Source: Balanoglossus misakiensis
Lineage: Eukaryota; Hemichordata
Direction: 5' to 3'
DNA length: 64,000 nt
Assembly: GCA_040954595.2 (NCBI GenBank)
Contig: CM082580.2
Location: 3,534,001 to 3,598,000 of the forward strand
The notes below the pieces were generated by a model. The model was given only the letters and a program-made list of their open reading frames with translations. It did not search any database and was not told the DNA's origin. Below, one piece after another: positions 1-14,200 of this stretch. Made by a program: the position numbers and the translations under genes. Each line of letters starts with the position of its first letter. Position 1 is the first letter of the stretch.

Positions 1-760
1 CCAAATACGTGTACCAAAAAACGTGCAGGAAGGATTTAAAACGGTACGTTTATTATTATCAGCGGCAGTTAGAACAACTTTGTATAGGCCTTACGGTTTG
101 TTCATAAACGTCGACATGCATGGCATCATGGACATTGCAGGGTCTATGTCTGCACGCATCGACAAATACAATACACGAAGAGCATTGCCTTTGAAAGAAA
201 CTTATCCCCGTCGATTTTCCGAATATGTTTTTAAAATCATGAACTTGACATTTCGCCATGTCAGATCCGCGCAAAATGTGTCTGTTTATTGGAAATGACA
301 CGTCGAACGTGTAAGTTGCTGACGTCACTGTAGTATTTTCAACGCGCGTCTTCTGCTTGCGCAGGAAGTGAAAGTGAATTAACCCATCGGAACGTTGCCG
401 TTTTTGACACCCGGTTTGTACTTTGAAGCCCAAAATTGAGGGTGTCGTTCCACTTTAAGCCATATTACTTGCATCAGTTTGTCATTGTATGGAGGCTGAT
501 TAAATCGGTGCAGCACCGTTTTAATATACATAGCATGTTCAAATTGCAACATGCAGTCACAATCGGGCATCGATAAGAAGGTGTTCATGTTTACGTATCA
601 GTTAGCTTATTTAGATGCACCAATCTAAGTTGGAAAATAAAATCATGAAAATAATACACAAAGTGGTAGCTCTAGAGGCTTCAAGAACAAAATTATTACA
701 TGTATCACTTTATATCCACTGTATCAGACAGTTTGCACAGAAATATCTGTCTTCTGACAC
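1..760. other. Left-edge region outside the duplicated block
   Basis: Homology between the two gene A copies stops near 758 (17789 in the other copy). To its left I find no MAM or LDLa coding sequence. A minus-strand open frame at 379-588 encodes about 69 residues with no domain I recognise. It could be the remnant of an inserted element, but codon content alone does not prove it is coding. Confidence 0.3.
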
Positions 761-805
761 ACAGATATAAGATTCAAATAAATTCCATAATGAAAAATAA
801 CTTAC

Positions 806-1101
806 ATAACAATTGTCATTGTGTGTTGGCAGATAATTTTCACTCCTGAACAAGGCTGTATCACCCCCTCTACGTGGAAGACGTGAATCTACATAGACAT
901 AATGACCGGCTGCTGTACTGGTGGTGTGATCGCGTCCAGGTCCAGTATGAGATCCCACCATGCCTTGCTGTCCACTCTCATGCCACCAATCAATTGTGGC
1001 ATACTGCGAATCGGGTTGTCCTCCGTTGTAATAAATTCGTTTCAGATCGCACCAATATTCATTGTAATTAGCATCCTCAAAATTACAACCAGTATAGTCA
1101 T
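806..1101 (-). CDS. Gene A exon 57: MAM16, first half only (duplicate of MAM7 first exon)
   Basis: A 296 nt exon (phase 1/0) identical to exon 26 except for three residues: DAN for DGN, RLP for RPP, THN for TQN. It ends in a GTAAG donor in phase 0. The rest of the MAM domain (a counterpart of exons 27-28) is not found between 1 and 805, although in the first copy the next exon lies only 359 bp away. The domain is therefore completed left of the window, or the gene is broken here. Confidence 0.88.
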
Positions 1102-2161
1102 CTGAGGTGAAAGGAAAAAAAGTAGAACACTATGTCATATTGCATAGCAATTGACTATAAATTTCTTACATTAAAATCATACAAGAAAGTATCAAGTTGC
1201 TGGAGGCTGAAACAATACGTCTTGAAATTATTGTTCTGGCTGTTTCCACCATTTCATGATTTTCACTTTATAGTTCATAATTGTGTGTGGGATTGTTTGA
1301 TTGTAGAATGAAAGTACCTACCACAGTCACTTTCATCGGATCTGTCTCCGCAGTCATCTGTCTCGTCACACAATCGATTCTGATCCACACAACTTCCTCT
1401 CACACAGTGGTACTGCTCAGGTAAACATTCTTCCTGGATTTCTAGAAAATGAACAGAAAAAAAAAACGAACAATAATTAGAATTACACCACATTTTCCAA
1501 TTTCATTACTTTCCAGCAGTGTATAAACCCTGAAGAAAAACCATAGAGTTTTTCATATCTTCTGCTTCTTCATGATACTCTAAGACTTATGGATTTTGGC
1601 AAACTCTGGAGAGAGGTACACCCAACAGAAGAACATGTAAAATGTATGACAACACATTTCATTTATAAAGCATGTCAATCACAAACCTACAAATTCACCT
1701 ACCTGGCATTTCACAATACATCATTTCCAAATCATCAATTGCTATATCACCATACACGCCAAAACTTCTGGCAGCAGAGAACATTATCTGTCAACAACAA
1801 ATTTAAATGTACTTTACATATTATATAGTTCTATTAACTTTGATATTGAACAATGTCAATAGACATTATCAACAAAAATTGGAATTACATATCTTTTAGT
1901 AAATGAATATGTCCTTTATGAATGTGTTTCTTACCATGAATGGTGAGTTGATTCTACCAAGAAATACAAGACCCTGTCTCCATTCATCACCTTGGTTACC
2001 AGTCAGATGCCAGAAACGACTTTCAAGATTTACTCTAAGAACAAATACATCCAGGAATCCAATGTCTAATTCAAAGACAAGAAAAGCTCTGTGTGATTAT
2101 ACTATGTGGGAAAAACTATGTACAAATAACACATATATCAAGCTAATTTTAGACAATTAGA

Positions 2162-2208
<47 letters not shown>

Positions 2209-5200
2209 CATGCTTACCTTCTCCATACATGTGATACCAAAACAGCATTTGACAATGAGGACCAGTCTCGTGTAGCACTCTACTTCTCAGTAAGGCTGTG
2301 CTCAGTGTATTGCCTTCTTGGGCTTCAACAGCCATGTACCAACCTGTTGGCAGTTGATACAAGGTATGGTGGTGAAAGGGTTAAAGACATCAACTTATAA
2401 AGGACACACTTCTGTTCCAAGCGTGTCAATTGTTTTGATAATTGGCTTTTACGATGTCATGAATGACTTAATAAAATGTGCGACTTGGCAGATTAATGAA
2501 AAATACTCTATTCCAATATGTGATTTCTTTTTTCATTGTCTAAAAAGTTATAAATTGTACTTTTCCATTCAAGTTAATTGGGTGGTTGAAATCTACACGA
2601 GAGAGCAATATCATTTAATCCTATTGAAATATTTTTATAAATGCATCAACCGATATGTCATCAAAAAATGGTCCTTGGATAGCTATATTCGCTACATGTA
2701 TGTCTCAGATTTTTAAACAGTTGTGTTTCAAATCACTCACCATACTCGTTGCCCAGAGTGTGGTCATACTGTGGTCCCGTCTGTGATGTGTCTGTACCAT
2801 TTCTGTCTCTCACCCACATATATGCACTGTCACGACTTTCGTCTACGTAACCACACTGATCCTGTTCAAAGTCACACTCACCTGAACATAGAAAATAGCA
2901 AGATTTAAGCCCTCTTTTTTATACACAAGAAATCTGCATTCAGCTAATTAACACATTAGGTCTACTCTAGAATAAAATACTGCTGCAGTGTTCCCACTAT
3001 GAAATTTCATAAACAAAGCATAATCTCCTCTGACAGAACTCATGGAAGAAAATGTACTCTGCTGAGATAATACATTTTCCCTTTTCATGGCAATATTGCA
3101 CTTTTTTAAAAATGTGGGAATTTTCGACTGCACTTATATTTCTTTAATTTTTCTGCCATTTTGTCATATATAAGTGTTATCTTGATATACAATATCATTT
3201 TATAGGCAGAAATAAAAGCATATCTGATATTATTTACAGCTTACAGGACTTTTTTTCTAGTTGCAGCTCATTGGGGTTTTAACATCAAAATTCAAAAGTA
3301 CACAAAAATGACACTTACCACAACCAATTTCATCAGAGCCATCTGGACAGTCTTCCACCCAATTACAGACAAACTCAAAGTCTACCTCAGTGCCATCACC
3401 ACATACGTGCGGCGGAGGTGTTGTGGGAGTTGGACACACACCAGATGCAGAAAAGGTATCGTCCAGTGCAATGTCAGCTTGACCTAGAACTCCTGAACCA
3501 ACAGTTCCTTTCATTATGATCTGATCAAGAAAACACATTCAAGAGATCAGGTGTGTGTACAGCACATGTAAATCAAAATATAAGGTTTTGAACAAGAAAA
3601 GATGAGCCTGATACTTTGTCTTGCGGTGGTGTAGAAATGTCCCAAGACCTTATACAAGTACATTGTCAGCCATGAACTTCTTCATAATTTGTGAAATGAT
3701 TATGAAAAGTGCAATTCTTGATTAATTATACTGGAAACAAACATGAACTTACAATAAAATATGTTTCAGAGGTGATGACTACTGATTGATGTCTCCACAC
3801 GTCACCTTGGTTACCACTCATCTGCCATATTACATACTCAGGATTCTTCCCAGATTCTCCTGTTCTTTCTTCACGTATAATCACCTTTAAAACAAATATC
3901 AAACAGACATGTAATTCACAATAATTAGTTTATATGAACACAAACAAGGCCTTTATAAAATGCAAACTGTCAACCAATATCATTTGGTTCCATTACCAAC
4001 AGAAAAAAAAGTTTTAATCATGATGACAGACTTGTCAAAGCCTCTATACTGTAGCTGCCAATTTTTTTACGAAATTTCATCCCAGAATTTCTGATGACAA
4101 GTTCATTAAGTATGCAAATAATCAGACAATTGACATGCCACGCATGGTACAATCATAATCTGTCTGTAGAAGGATAGGGTTGAATCAAATTTGGCAAAAG
4201 TAATAATGTGTCTATGTCAAAACTTTCACTGTGGTCTCTAAAGACAAATATTACCAGAAAAATAAGTGATCCTAAGGAACTTATTATCATTTAGCTGAGA
4301 CATCAAGACATAAGGACTAACCTCCAAGATTCCAGTGTTGGTTCCATACATGTGATACCAGAAACTAAAGCAACGTGTACCAGGTTCATTGGACTCAGAA
4401 TACAACATGGCAGTGTGGCCTTGGAAATCACCCAAGGATGTATCCAATAACATGTAGTAACCTGTTTTAACAGACAGGCAAGTCATGTAACTTGGGTCAA
4501 TTGAATATCTCAATTAATAAGTCTACTGAGTTTGTCAGCTTAAATAAAACCAGTACAGAGCTCTCTTCAATCACATAGCATTATTTGTGAGTCAAAGATT
4601 ATAATCCAATTCAAAGAACTGAAAACAGTGATTTGGGGGCCACCAAGGGTTGGAATAATAAATGAAATGACCAAAGTGGTGAAATTCTGAGGACATGGAC
4701 AAATTCGAAATCTTTACTTCGTGAATGTTTTTTCTGATTATAGTGTCACTTACCATCTTCTGTCCCCAGCGTATGATCTTTAGAAGGTCCACTCAGATCA
4801 AGTGTACCTGAAATGCCTCTGTATCGTATCCAATCCATGTTGTCTTCATAGGGTGAATTGGACCAGGTACACTTACCATACTCAAAGTTACACATTCCTA
4901 ACAGATTCAAAGTAAAAACATGTTGACGTGTGTCACAAATCTTTACCAGAGGAAACTGCAACGACCTTGATCTTGTTTGGCACTTGCAATACTTATCATG
5001 GGATTGATTGCATGATATACCGTACGAGGATGATTCAAAGATTTATGCCATCTGCAATAGTCCCAATGTTAGCCATATCAAACTCAAAGATTTTCATTTC
5101 TTTTTTTCTCTTGAGAAGATTTTACTTGCAACGGACACAACTCACCATCCCCAAGGCAGGGTCCATCAATAAGATTCACATCATCAATGGCAATGTCCGC

Positions 5201-8200
5201 TGTGCCGTCGGCCATGACAGCTTCAAAGACAACTTGATATTCAGACTCAGTGTTGAAGTCCAATGTCGCTGAATGCCAGAACTCCCCGGAGTGGCCACTG
5301 TCCGTCCATGCAGAATAATCATGTACATCTTTTTCCTTGATAATAGCAGTGAGTGTGCCAACACTTGTACCTGATGGTCAAAGCAATGGTATATGTAGAA
5401 CCTTCAGTACATCTTGGGGAAAGGGTTAAACTGCTTTGGTAAGACAGCAGGCACTGACAGGAAAAGAGTTTAAAAAAATATCAAACAAATGTTGGCTGTG
5501 ACGCAGGATAAATGCAACTTGTATTCAAGTATCAAACAAGGTGGGGTGAACAACAATGTACCCACACAACAACCCTAACATTAGCACTTTGACTACTTAC
5601 CATTCATATGATACCAGAAATGCAGACACTGGGACACTGTTCGTGGATAAAAAGGACTCAACAATCTTGTGACATCTCCAGCAGTACGACCAGCTCCACT
5701 GGCGTACATATAGTGACCTACATGTATATTGGAAACAAAGATACTGTGTGTCAAGGAAGGCTCAACAGAATGATTTACAAACTCCACAAAATATGGACGA
5801 CATTCAATATTAACAACCTGCAAGTTAGGTCACTTTATCTGCAGACTACAAACACTTTTCATTGAGCTATACTTCAGTTGTAATATTTCATGAAATGGGT
5901 GAGCAAATACAGTATTCTCCCATCAGTCTTTCAAATAAGAAAATTATAAGACTAAGAATTCTTTCAAATTGCTGCAAGATACAAATTATGTTACACAAAA
6001 ACACACCATCCTACGCATTCAAAGAAATGCCAACAAACTATTAGTTTACCATAGGCAGTGCCATAGGTTTTGTCATATTCCGGACCAGTTCCTGATACAT
6101 GCTGGGAAGACTCTCCACTTCCACGTATCCAGTCAAAATCCTGGGTGTCTTCAGAATCCTGGTAGTAGCCACATATGTCAGTATGTTCAAAATCACAGTA
6201 GTCTGCCACAACAAAGAAAATAAGTGTAAATTATTAATTCAAGGGTTTCATTGGAAAATTCACAATGAGTTCAGAATCCACTGCTAATAATCTGAAAGTT
6301 AAGATACTTTGAGTAACACTGAAGTACAGAAAATAAAAAAATCACAAACTTAAGATTATATAAGAACGCATACAGAACTCAAAGGCACAACGGTCTATAT
6401 CTGCATCTGATCGATTCACCATCTAAGGGAAAATGCAGCCAAAGACCAGACAAAGGTATTTTGCTTTTTGAAAGAAAAAAATATTTTAATAGTCACATTG
6501 CAACAGGTAAATGCTGAAGTGTCAAATTTTATTGGCCACTTGTTAATCCAAATAGCCCCCAGGCATCATTTATGGTCATAGGTGTACATCTGAACAATTT
6601 GATCAGCATAATAGTGAGTTCTCCCTTTAGGCTTTATCAAAATCAACTGCACAGAAAAGATGATGGCGACATTATCACAGCAGTGGCTTAATTCAGATGC
6701 ATTAATGCACAGAGGATCAACCCACAATCATTACACAAACCTACAGATCAGCACAGTCTCTGAATTATACATTTAACCAGGTATGACTTAGACTAAGTTA
6801 CAATATAAAAAATTACAACTTCATATTATCATCAATTTCACTTACCAAGAGGTGGACATTCTCCGTCTAACACTCTGATGTCATCAATAGCCACATCACC
6901 CTGGAACTGCTCACCAGAAATGGCTTGGAACACCAGATTGATATCATCATTCTCATCGATATGAACTTGACCATAAAGCCATTCATCGCCTTGTGTTCCT
7001 TCCTTTATCCACACGGGATCACCTGCATGAGATAATGTTCAAGATATACAATGGTGTCATTTCTATCAAAACAGTAATATTGATTACAGATCATTGTTGG
7101 TAATTCTTCAAGATTGAAATAGCACGCCTATCTAATGCAAGATGTGAGGCAGAGTAGTATTCATTTACGTAAAGTGTATTGATCACCATTGTTTCATTAT
7201 TAAAATTTGCTTTATGACTAATTATAAATCAAACTGTAGAATGTTAATTTGCATTGCCACCTAACAACTACGGACAATTTTATGCAGTTGACACAAGATT
7301 TAATTGGGTGAATATAGTTGTCATCAGACCCAAAATGTTGCAACATGAATCACAGTGGGCTGCAAACATGAAAGTTATAAATGGCGAAGTTCTGATCCGC
7401 ATTTTCCCCAATAAACAGTACTTGCTGAACAGTCTCTGTGCTTGTTATTTTTCTGTGTTACCCCCACCTATCTTATCAGTTGCTAATCCAGAATACAAGC
7501 TATCGCATTTCCCATTAAGCACCTGCTAATGACTTTATCTGTGTGCCCCATCCACGGATTAAGCGGATAAAGTAAACATTGGTCAGCCAGTACCATAACA
7601 AGTGACAACTGACCGATGTTTACTTTATCCACTTAATCTGTGGATGGGGCACACAGATTAAGTCGTTAGCAGGTGATTAATGGGAAATGGATAGCTTTTA
7701 TTCTGGATTAGCAAATGATAAGACAGGTTGGGAAAACACAGAACGGAACGTACTTCGCCATTTATAACTTTCATGTTTGCAGCCCCCCCTGTGCATGAAT
7801 TGACTATAAGTCACTTACTGAGTGAATTTAGTACACCACTTCTGAAGCGAACGGATAGTGTGTGAACATGCTGACCAAACATGTGATACCAGAATGTGAT
7901 GCATCGTCCACCGGTTAGAGAAGGTACAGTTGAACTTTGAAGATTTGATGTCAAGTTGTTGCGCACAGCCAGCGAATCTACATAGGCGTACCAACCTGTC
8001 ATTGAAAAATAAGAAACACTTGAAAGTATGTATTTTATCCATTATGTGCATGTTCCAATCAAGGGGCGTATACATGTAAACTATGTACCAGTATTCTCAA
8101 AACATCCTAAGGCAATAAATCTATTTTCATTAAAGATAAAATACTCCCCCCCCCCCTCCAAATTATGAATAACTGACATTCTTACCATCTTTAGTTCCAA

Positions 8201-11200
8201 TGGTATGATCCGCTGGTGGTCCAGTGTTGGAACGACCTTGATTGCCCTGTTGTCTGCTCCAATCCAGATCATCCCCTCCAAGCAGACCATTTTCTTCATT
8301 GATCCATGAACACCAGTCATTCTCAAAGTCACAGTCCCACTCACTGGGTGGCTGCGTGGGTTGCGTGATGATAGTTTGTGCGGTTGTTACTGGTTGTACT
8401 GTGGGCACATCTGTTTAAAATTGTCGAAAAAAATGCAATTTAAGTAATGTAGTATAACAAGCAGCACTTGCATCAAAAATTGTTGGGAAAAACTGGATTC
8501 AGGTGTTGCTTTCTGTCCATTACTCCCTGATTAATTAGACTAGACTACAGGGAAACCTGTCTATTAAGGACACCTCTGGGACAAGAAATCTGTCCTTAAT
8601 ACAGAGGTGTCCTTAATAGACAGGTAATATTCTATTCAATTTGTAACTTTTGTCTTGAAAGACCTGTCCTTAATAGAGAGGTGTCCTGATTAGAGAGGTG
8701 TCAGTAATGACAGGTTTCACTGTTAGTTATAAACATTTGTAAGACAAGAAAATTATGCATCAGTACATCACTTGTAGCGGGTCTTCTTGCAATCAACAAT
8801 CAAGCCAATTTCCTGCCATGCATCGATTCCAGTTATAGCTTTAAATTACTTGTACATGTATTTGATCATGCTTGTGTTGAAAGTCTTACCTGAGCAAAGT
8901 TCTGTCAGTAAAGAGATGTCATCCAATGCAATATAACCAAGACTACCTGGCAGACTCGCATGAGCTTCAAATACAAACTGATTGAGAAAATAAACAGTAA
9001 AAGTAAGATTTCTGGATCTGATTATTGTCTCACAGTTTAACAACATGTTGATTGTTTGGTGTTCAATCTTTCCGGATGGAAAATAAACAGTTTGTTAGCC
9101 GTCCAGAGATAAAACATTCAATCACTACTACACCTGAAATTTATTGAACTCTTACCAAGAAATGCAACACATAGTTCACCAATCTTGACTGTAATCATAA
9201 CAGATTGTTATGTGAAAATCTACACATACAAGAAAGTAATCCCTTTCCCATTCAGCAAGGTGGACAATAGCTGAATAGATACCATACCTGATATTCTACA
9301 GAACTCTCAAAATTAAACGCTCCTCGGATCCAATCTGAACCTAGAGAGCCTGACACAGTAAACTTTTCCAGTCTTGTCTCTGGATTTTCACTGTCAACCA
9401 AGAACACTTTCATGGAGCCAACTTCTGATAAGTAAACAAAAACAAACAAACATGCAGAATAATTTAGTGAGTGATTTTCCATTGTCTGCAATGATACAAG
9501 AAGTATCCACAATGTCACGCATCACACTTAGCGTGTGTGGGATTTCAAAGTACAGTTTTACCAAAGTTAAATATATATATATATCTATCTAGCTGAACTG
9601 GCAGGAACTTCAGCCAGTTTTTACTCGAACTGTCAATACATTTTTACATGCACACTACCGTACATCACAAGCGTATTCTAACAGAGATCTAATATGAGTG
9701 AACAATTTACTTATCTGGAACATTGAACACATCATTTGAGCACTGAGCATGAAAGCGCATAGATAATAGTCTTACCTTTAAAGGTATACGGTCACCTCCA
9801 ATTTAGATATGCCCACATTTGGCTGAAGTGGCGTACATGTATTCTAAAGAACATACTTATGGTGGCGCTCTTTTTTTTCGTGTGTGGGCATCCACTGAAA
9901 ATTTGTGATTGGCTAGATTTCAATTCGCCATGGTAACTATAGCTAATTTTCCATAGGTGACCGTATACCTTTAAAGTAAATCCTGAAGTTTTTAAAAACA
10001 CACACTTAGATGTATTAAATTTTTCGACACATTTATTATCATTTGAGACACAATTCAAAAACACATGTCCTTTCACGTGTTTCAACAATTGTGTGTATAC
10101 TGCATCACAACACATACCGTTATCATAGCCATACATTTGATAGTAGAATTCCAGACATGATCCCTGTGTTGCCTCGAAATGTTCACTAACAAGGTCACCT
10201 CTTGTGCCAAACGGAGCTGACCGGGCTGAATCTACAAACACATACCAACCTGAAAATGACATGGTCATTCGATTAGTCTCATTATTAGGAATGGTTTAGG
10301 AGACACTTGCAAGTTGAGGACAAGCTGTCTTTAAATTCATTATTAAAGTTTAACAATTGGATATTTCTGAGAAATGAAGAAAAGTATTATGGTACAAATT
10401 GGCCATACATGTCTGGAACTGCATCCCAGAATTGTCATATATAAGACAGGACACATCTTCAATACAACACATAAATGTTAAATGTAAACATTTGATGATT
10501 GGGAAATTATAGACATGGAAGATTTCATATACTTGTTGATTTGACTCAATTTGACCAGGGACACTTAAGGAAACATTGTATCCTCTCATACAAATATTAA
10601 AGTGTCACTGTATACTTCAGTTTGCATGAGTGCACAAGGCCAAGTTTCTTACCATCAGCTGTGCCTGTAGTATGATCTGCAGAGGGTCCAATGTATGCAC
10701 TTGGCATACTTCCTGTATTCCACATCCAATCAAAATCATCCGTAGTATCTGGTACATTCTGCCAACCACACATGTTGGTTTCAAAATCACAATTACCTGA
10801 AAAAACACAATAAAATGGATGACTTGTCTGTTCATGAAGCTGGGTCTTTCCTATCTGTCACAGATTTGATTCAGTTTGAGCACTTTGTGACAATGAAGCT
10901 AAATAACAATCAACATGCGATATGTGGTACAAAACTATGTGGCATTTGAAATTAAAAATCTAGCTCTCTTTTCAAATTATCTTATCAATTACACTTATTA
11001 TGCTTTTGTTTCAAACCTATCATTTCACTTTTTACTAATTTTGACTTAAAAGTTTGTAATTTGATTTTTTCTGCCTGTTCATGTTCTGTATAGTACCGCT
11101 TGTACGTAAAAAAATATTTCTTAATCTCTTCATAAGTGCTTTGAATATTATAACCAGAGATACAGGGCTGGAAACAAGCATTTTTTGAAACACTACCTAT

Positions 11201-14200
11201 TGGAGGACATGCTCCTGGTATAAGAGTGACATCATCAATTGCTATATCTCCTTTAGAATCTGATCCTATGCTGGCTGCAATGGATATACGATAATCCTCA
11301 TCATGGTTGACAGTGGCCTGTCCGTAATGCCATCGATCGCCTCGATCACCTACAAAAATGATTGACAGTAATAAAGGTGAAAACAATAAGTTTATCTGTT
11401 TGTTAGGAATGGCCACCAGACGGGTGCTAAGATTGCTTGCCACACTCAGACAACACTGTTACTTTACATGCGTCACTCACATTGAGGTATGTAAGACTAT
11501 TGCTATAGCTCAGAAGTACATGTAGAGGTCTAGTCGTTCTGCAAGATATATGTACGCCCATATGTATTGTGGGAATATTTACATTCTCCTATGGAATAAC
11601 ATGTACCAGTGGACAATCTCATTCTTCAAGTTCATGTATACTATTAAAAGTAGGAGTGGGGGTAGTTGCTGGCTGTCAAAAATATACAGACTGAATTTCA
11701 TGCACAACTTACCTTCTTTGCTCCATACATCAGTGAGCTGCCCGGTTGAGACTGGCATGACATTGATGCTGAGGGTGCCAATGTCAACACCGTACATGTG
11801 ATACCAGAACTGGAAGCATTCTTCGCTCCCTTCTGGTAATATCATACTGTTCAGTCTTGCTGTTTCTCCTTCTGGTCTAGGCAAAGCTTCAGACGCTTCA
11901 ATGTATGCAAATGTACCTAAAATAAAAAAAGGCGACTCGATTTCAGCATTGGAATATACCTAACAATGAAATCTCTATGTTAAATTGCCACTACCACAAG
12001 CAATAACAAGAGTATCTTAAAGGGCCAGCGCCATGCCCATACCCACAACACGTAAAATCACTCTTCAGGTGGTGAAGTCCAGGTTTGTTGCCGTCTAGAA
12101 TCTCACATCACCCAATATGATAAACTAGAAAATTTGCAGTCGAATCGAAGGATTAATAAATGATGCAATTTTTAATCGGTAAGCATCTGGATTAGCAAAG
12201 CAGCTAGTTTGCAAAGTTTCGTTAAATCCCGTTTTTTCAACCATGAAAATTGTCATTATACAAACCTTCAGAAGTGCCTGTTGTATGATCTACCTCTGGT
12301 CCTGTGCCACTAGAGGGCGTACCATCATTTCCACGGAACCAATCAAAGTCATCATCTGTTGCCTGCTCCCAGTAGCAGAAGTCAGCTTCAAAGTCACACC
12401 CAACTTCACATGCAGTAAAGTAGTAGACATGATATCAATATGCAAGGTAATAGCTCATTTGACATTTGAAAAATAAAATTGTGACCATTCATGTCAAGTA
12501 TACACTCAATATGAAAATGGCACTGCAGTATGTCCACATATCTAAACAATATTATCCCCAATTAATAAACAACTGTGATGAATTTAGAAGAACCTCATGC
12601 CAAAAATCATTGTAACAAAAAAGTGTTGAAATTTCCCTTTCAATTCCATAAATCTAGGCTATTTGGCACAGTTGAAAGACATAGTTTAAACACTGATATT
12701 TTGAATTATAACATCACAAACTCTCCTCAGATAAGACAGTGTTTTTGCAAAGGTTGGGGAACATTGGTAATGGATTTGGGAAACATTCCTATAACCCTTT
12801 ACACGTAACATAACTACATTGATACACTCAGGGAAACCACGGTAAAATGACTGGGGAACTCCGGTAGAATTTACCTAGGTACCGCCCTTAACAAAAACAC
12901 TGTAAGAAATACTCTTTAAAATTTATTTGAAGCCCACATGAAACATCACCAACACATTTTAAAGAAGAATATTGTCTAGTCTTATCAACACAATTTTCAA
13001 TACAGTTTTTGCACATAATGTAAAAACATCATTCATAATAGATGATGCCAAACGCCCATCCCATTAAAAGATGATCAAGAACAAGCAATGATTGGGTTTC
13101 CAATGCGAGGCTTTTAGAAAATGTAAAGTTGTGTGGGGTTGAGACTTTAAGAAATGTATTTTATGAAAGGGTATTTAGGTGTGCGGTATGTAATCCCTTG
13201 AAAAAAACACAGAAGAAGTCAATAACATCAGAATGATGATGATGTCCACCTGGCAAGCTGTGAATATGTTGTCTTAATACCACAAGATTAATATTATTAA
13301 ATGTACTGACCTGTATTTACAGTACAAGGTCCAGGGTTAACACTGATATCGTCCACTGCTACAGTTCCTCCACTGTTTTCACCCATCACAGCCTCAAAGT
13401 GGATCTTAATATTCAAGAAACAAATTCCATTATTCTATAATGTCATTTTTCGCATGTGAATGTTGATTTTTGTGATCTGGTCACCCAAGAAATTTGAGAA
13501 ATAAATTCTGCATTTCATATTGATTTGTTATGGAGATATTTGACTTTCTTGATTGATCCAATAGGAATTATCTAAAAAAAAATCCTAAAACACAACTCAT
13601 ACCTGCCACTGGTCTTCAAAAGTAAAAGTGTGGTGTGCTTCAAGCCACATGTTTCTCTGAGTGTAAAAGCGAGTCCATTGTATATCCTCTGTGTAGCCAT
13701 GTTGTTGTGTGTACATGTTGAGTCTATACAAGTTTGGTCCTAACATGTGATACCAGAATGTAACACAATATTCTTGTGTTCCTGTTTCTGTTTGTGGATA
13801 AGTTGTGATTCTGGCATTTTGATCTTTGCTTGCTTCAGCTGTGTTGATGAATATGTATGATCCTGTAACCAAAATACAAGGATAAGTTCATATCATGTTT
13901 ATAGTTATTGAGCCAAGTTTGACTCAGATTCATTGTATTTTTCCAAGGGAAGGTCAAGTATGTTGTTTACCGTCAATGTTGGTGTGATCGTATCCAGGAC
14001 CGGTTTCTGGTGATGCACCACTGCTGGAATCACCCAGTCTCCAATCAAAATCATCATGTCCTGCACCTGCCTGCATCCATCCACACCAATCATCTTCAAA
14101 ATCACATGTCAACTCTGAAACAAACCATTCGAATAATTTAAACCATGCAATTATCACACTCCATTAACATACTAGTGTTATTTTTGAGGATGATTGTAGT

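Larger units (their letters stand above)
806..8400 (-). repeat. Direct intragenic duplication, copy 1 (exons 42-57)
   Basis: Exons and introns align along the whole stretch with 17789-26710. All 16 exons have the same order, phase and length as exons 11-26, apart from the 30 nt longer start of exon 42. Length differences between the copies come from insertions such as 7351-7793 here and 22649-23074 in the other copy. Confidence 0.95.

Noticed and set aside
10985-11196. Extension of gene A exon 37 beyond CPPIG
   Set aside because: The frame stays open, but a GTAG donor in phase 1 follows and the translation loses all domain character; the next exon (10796) fits the phase.
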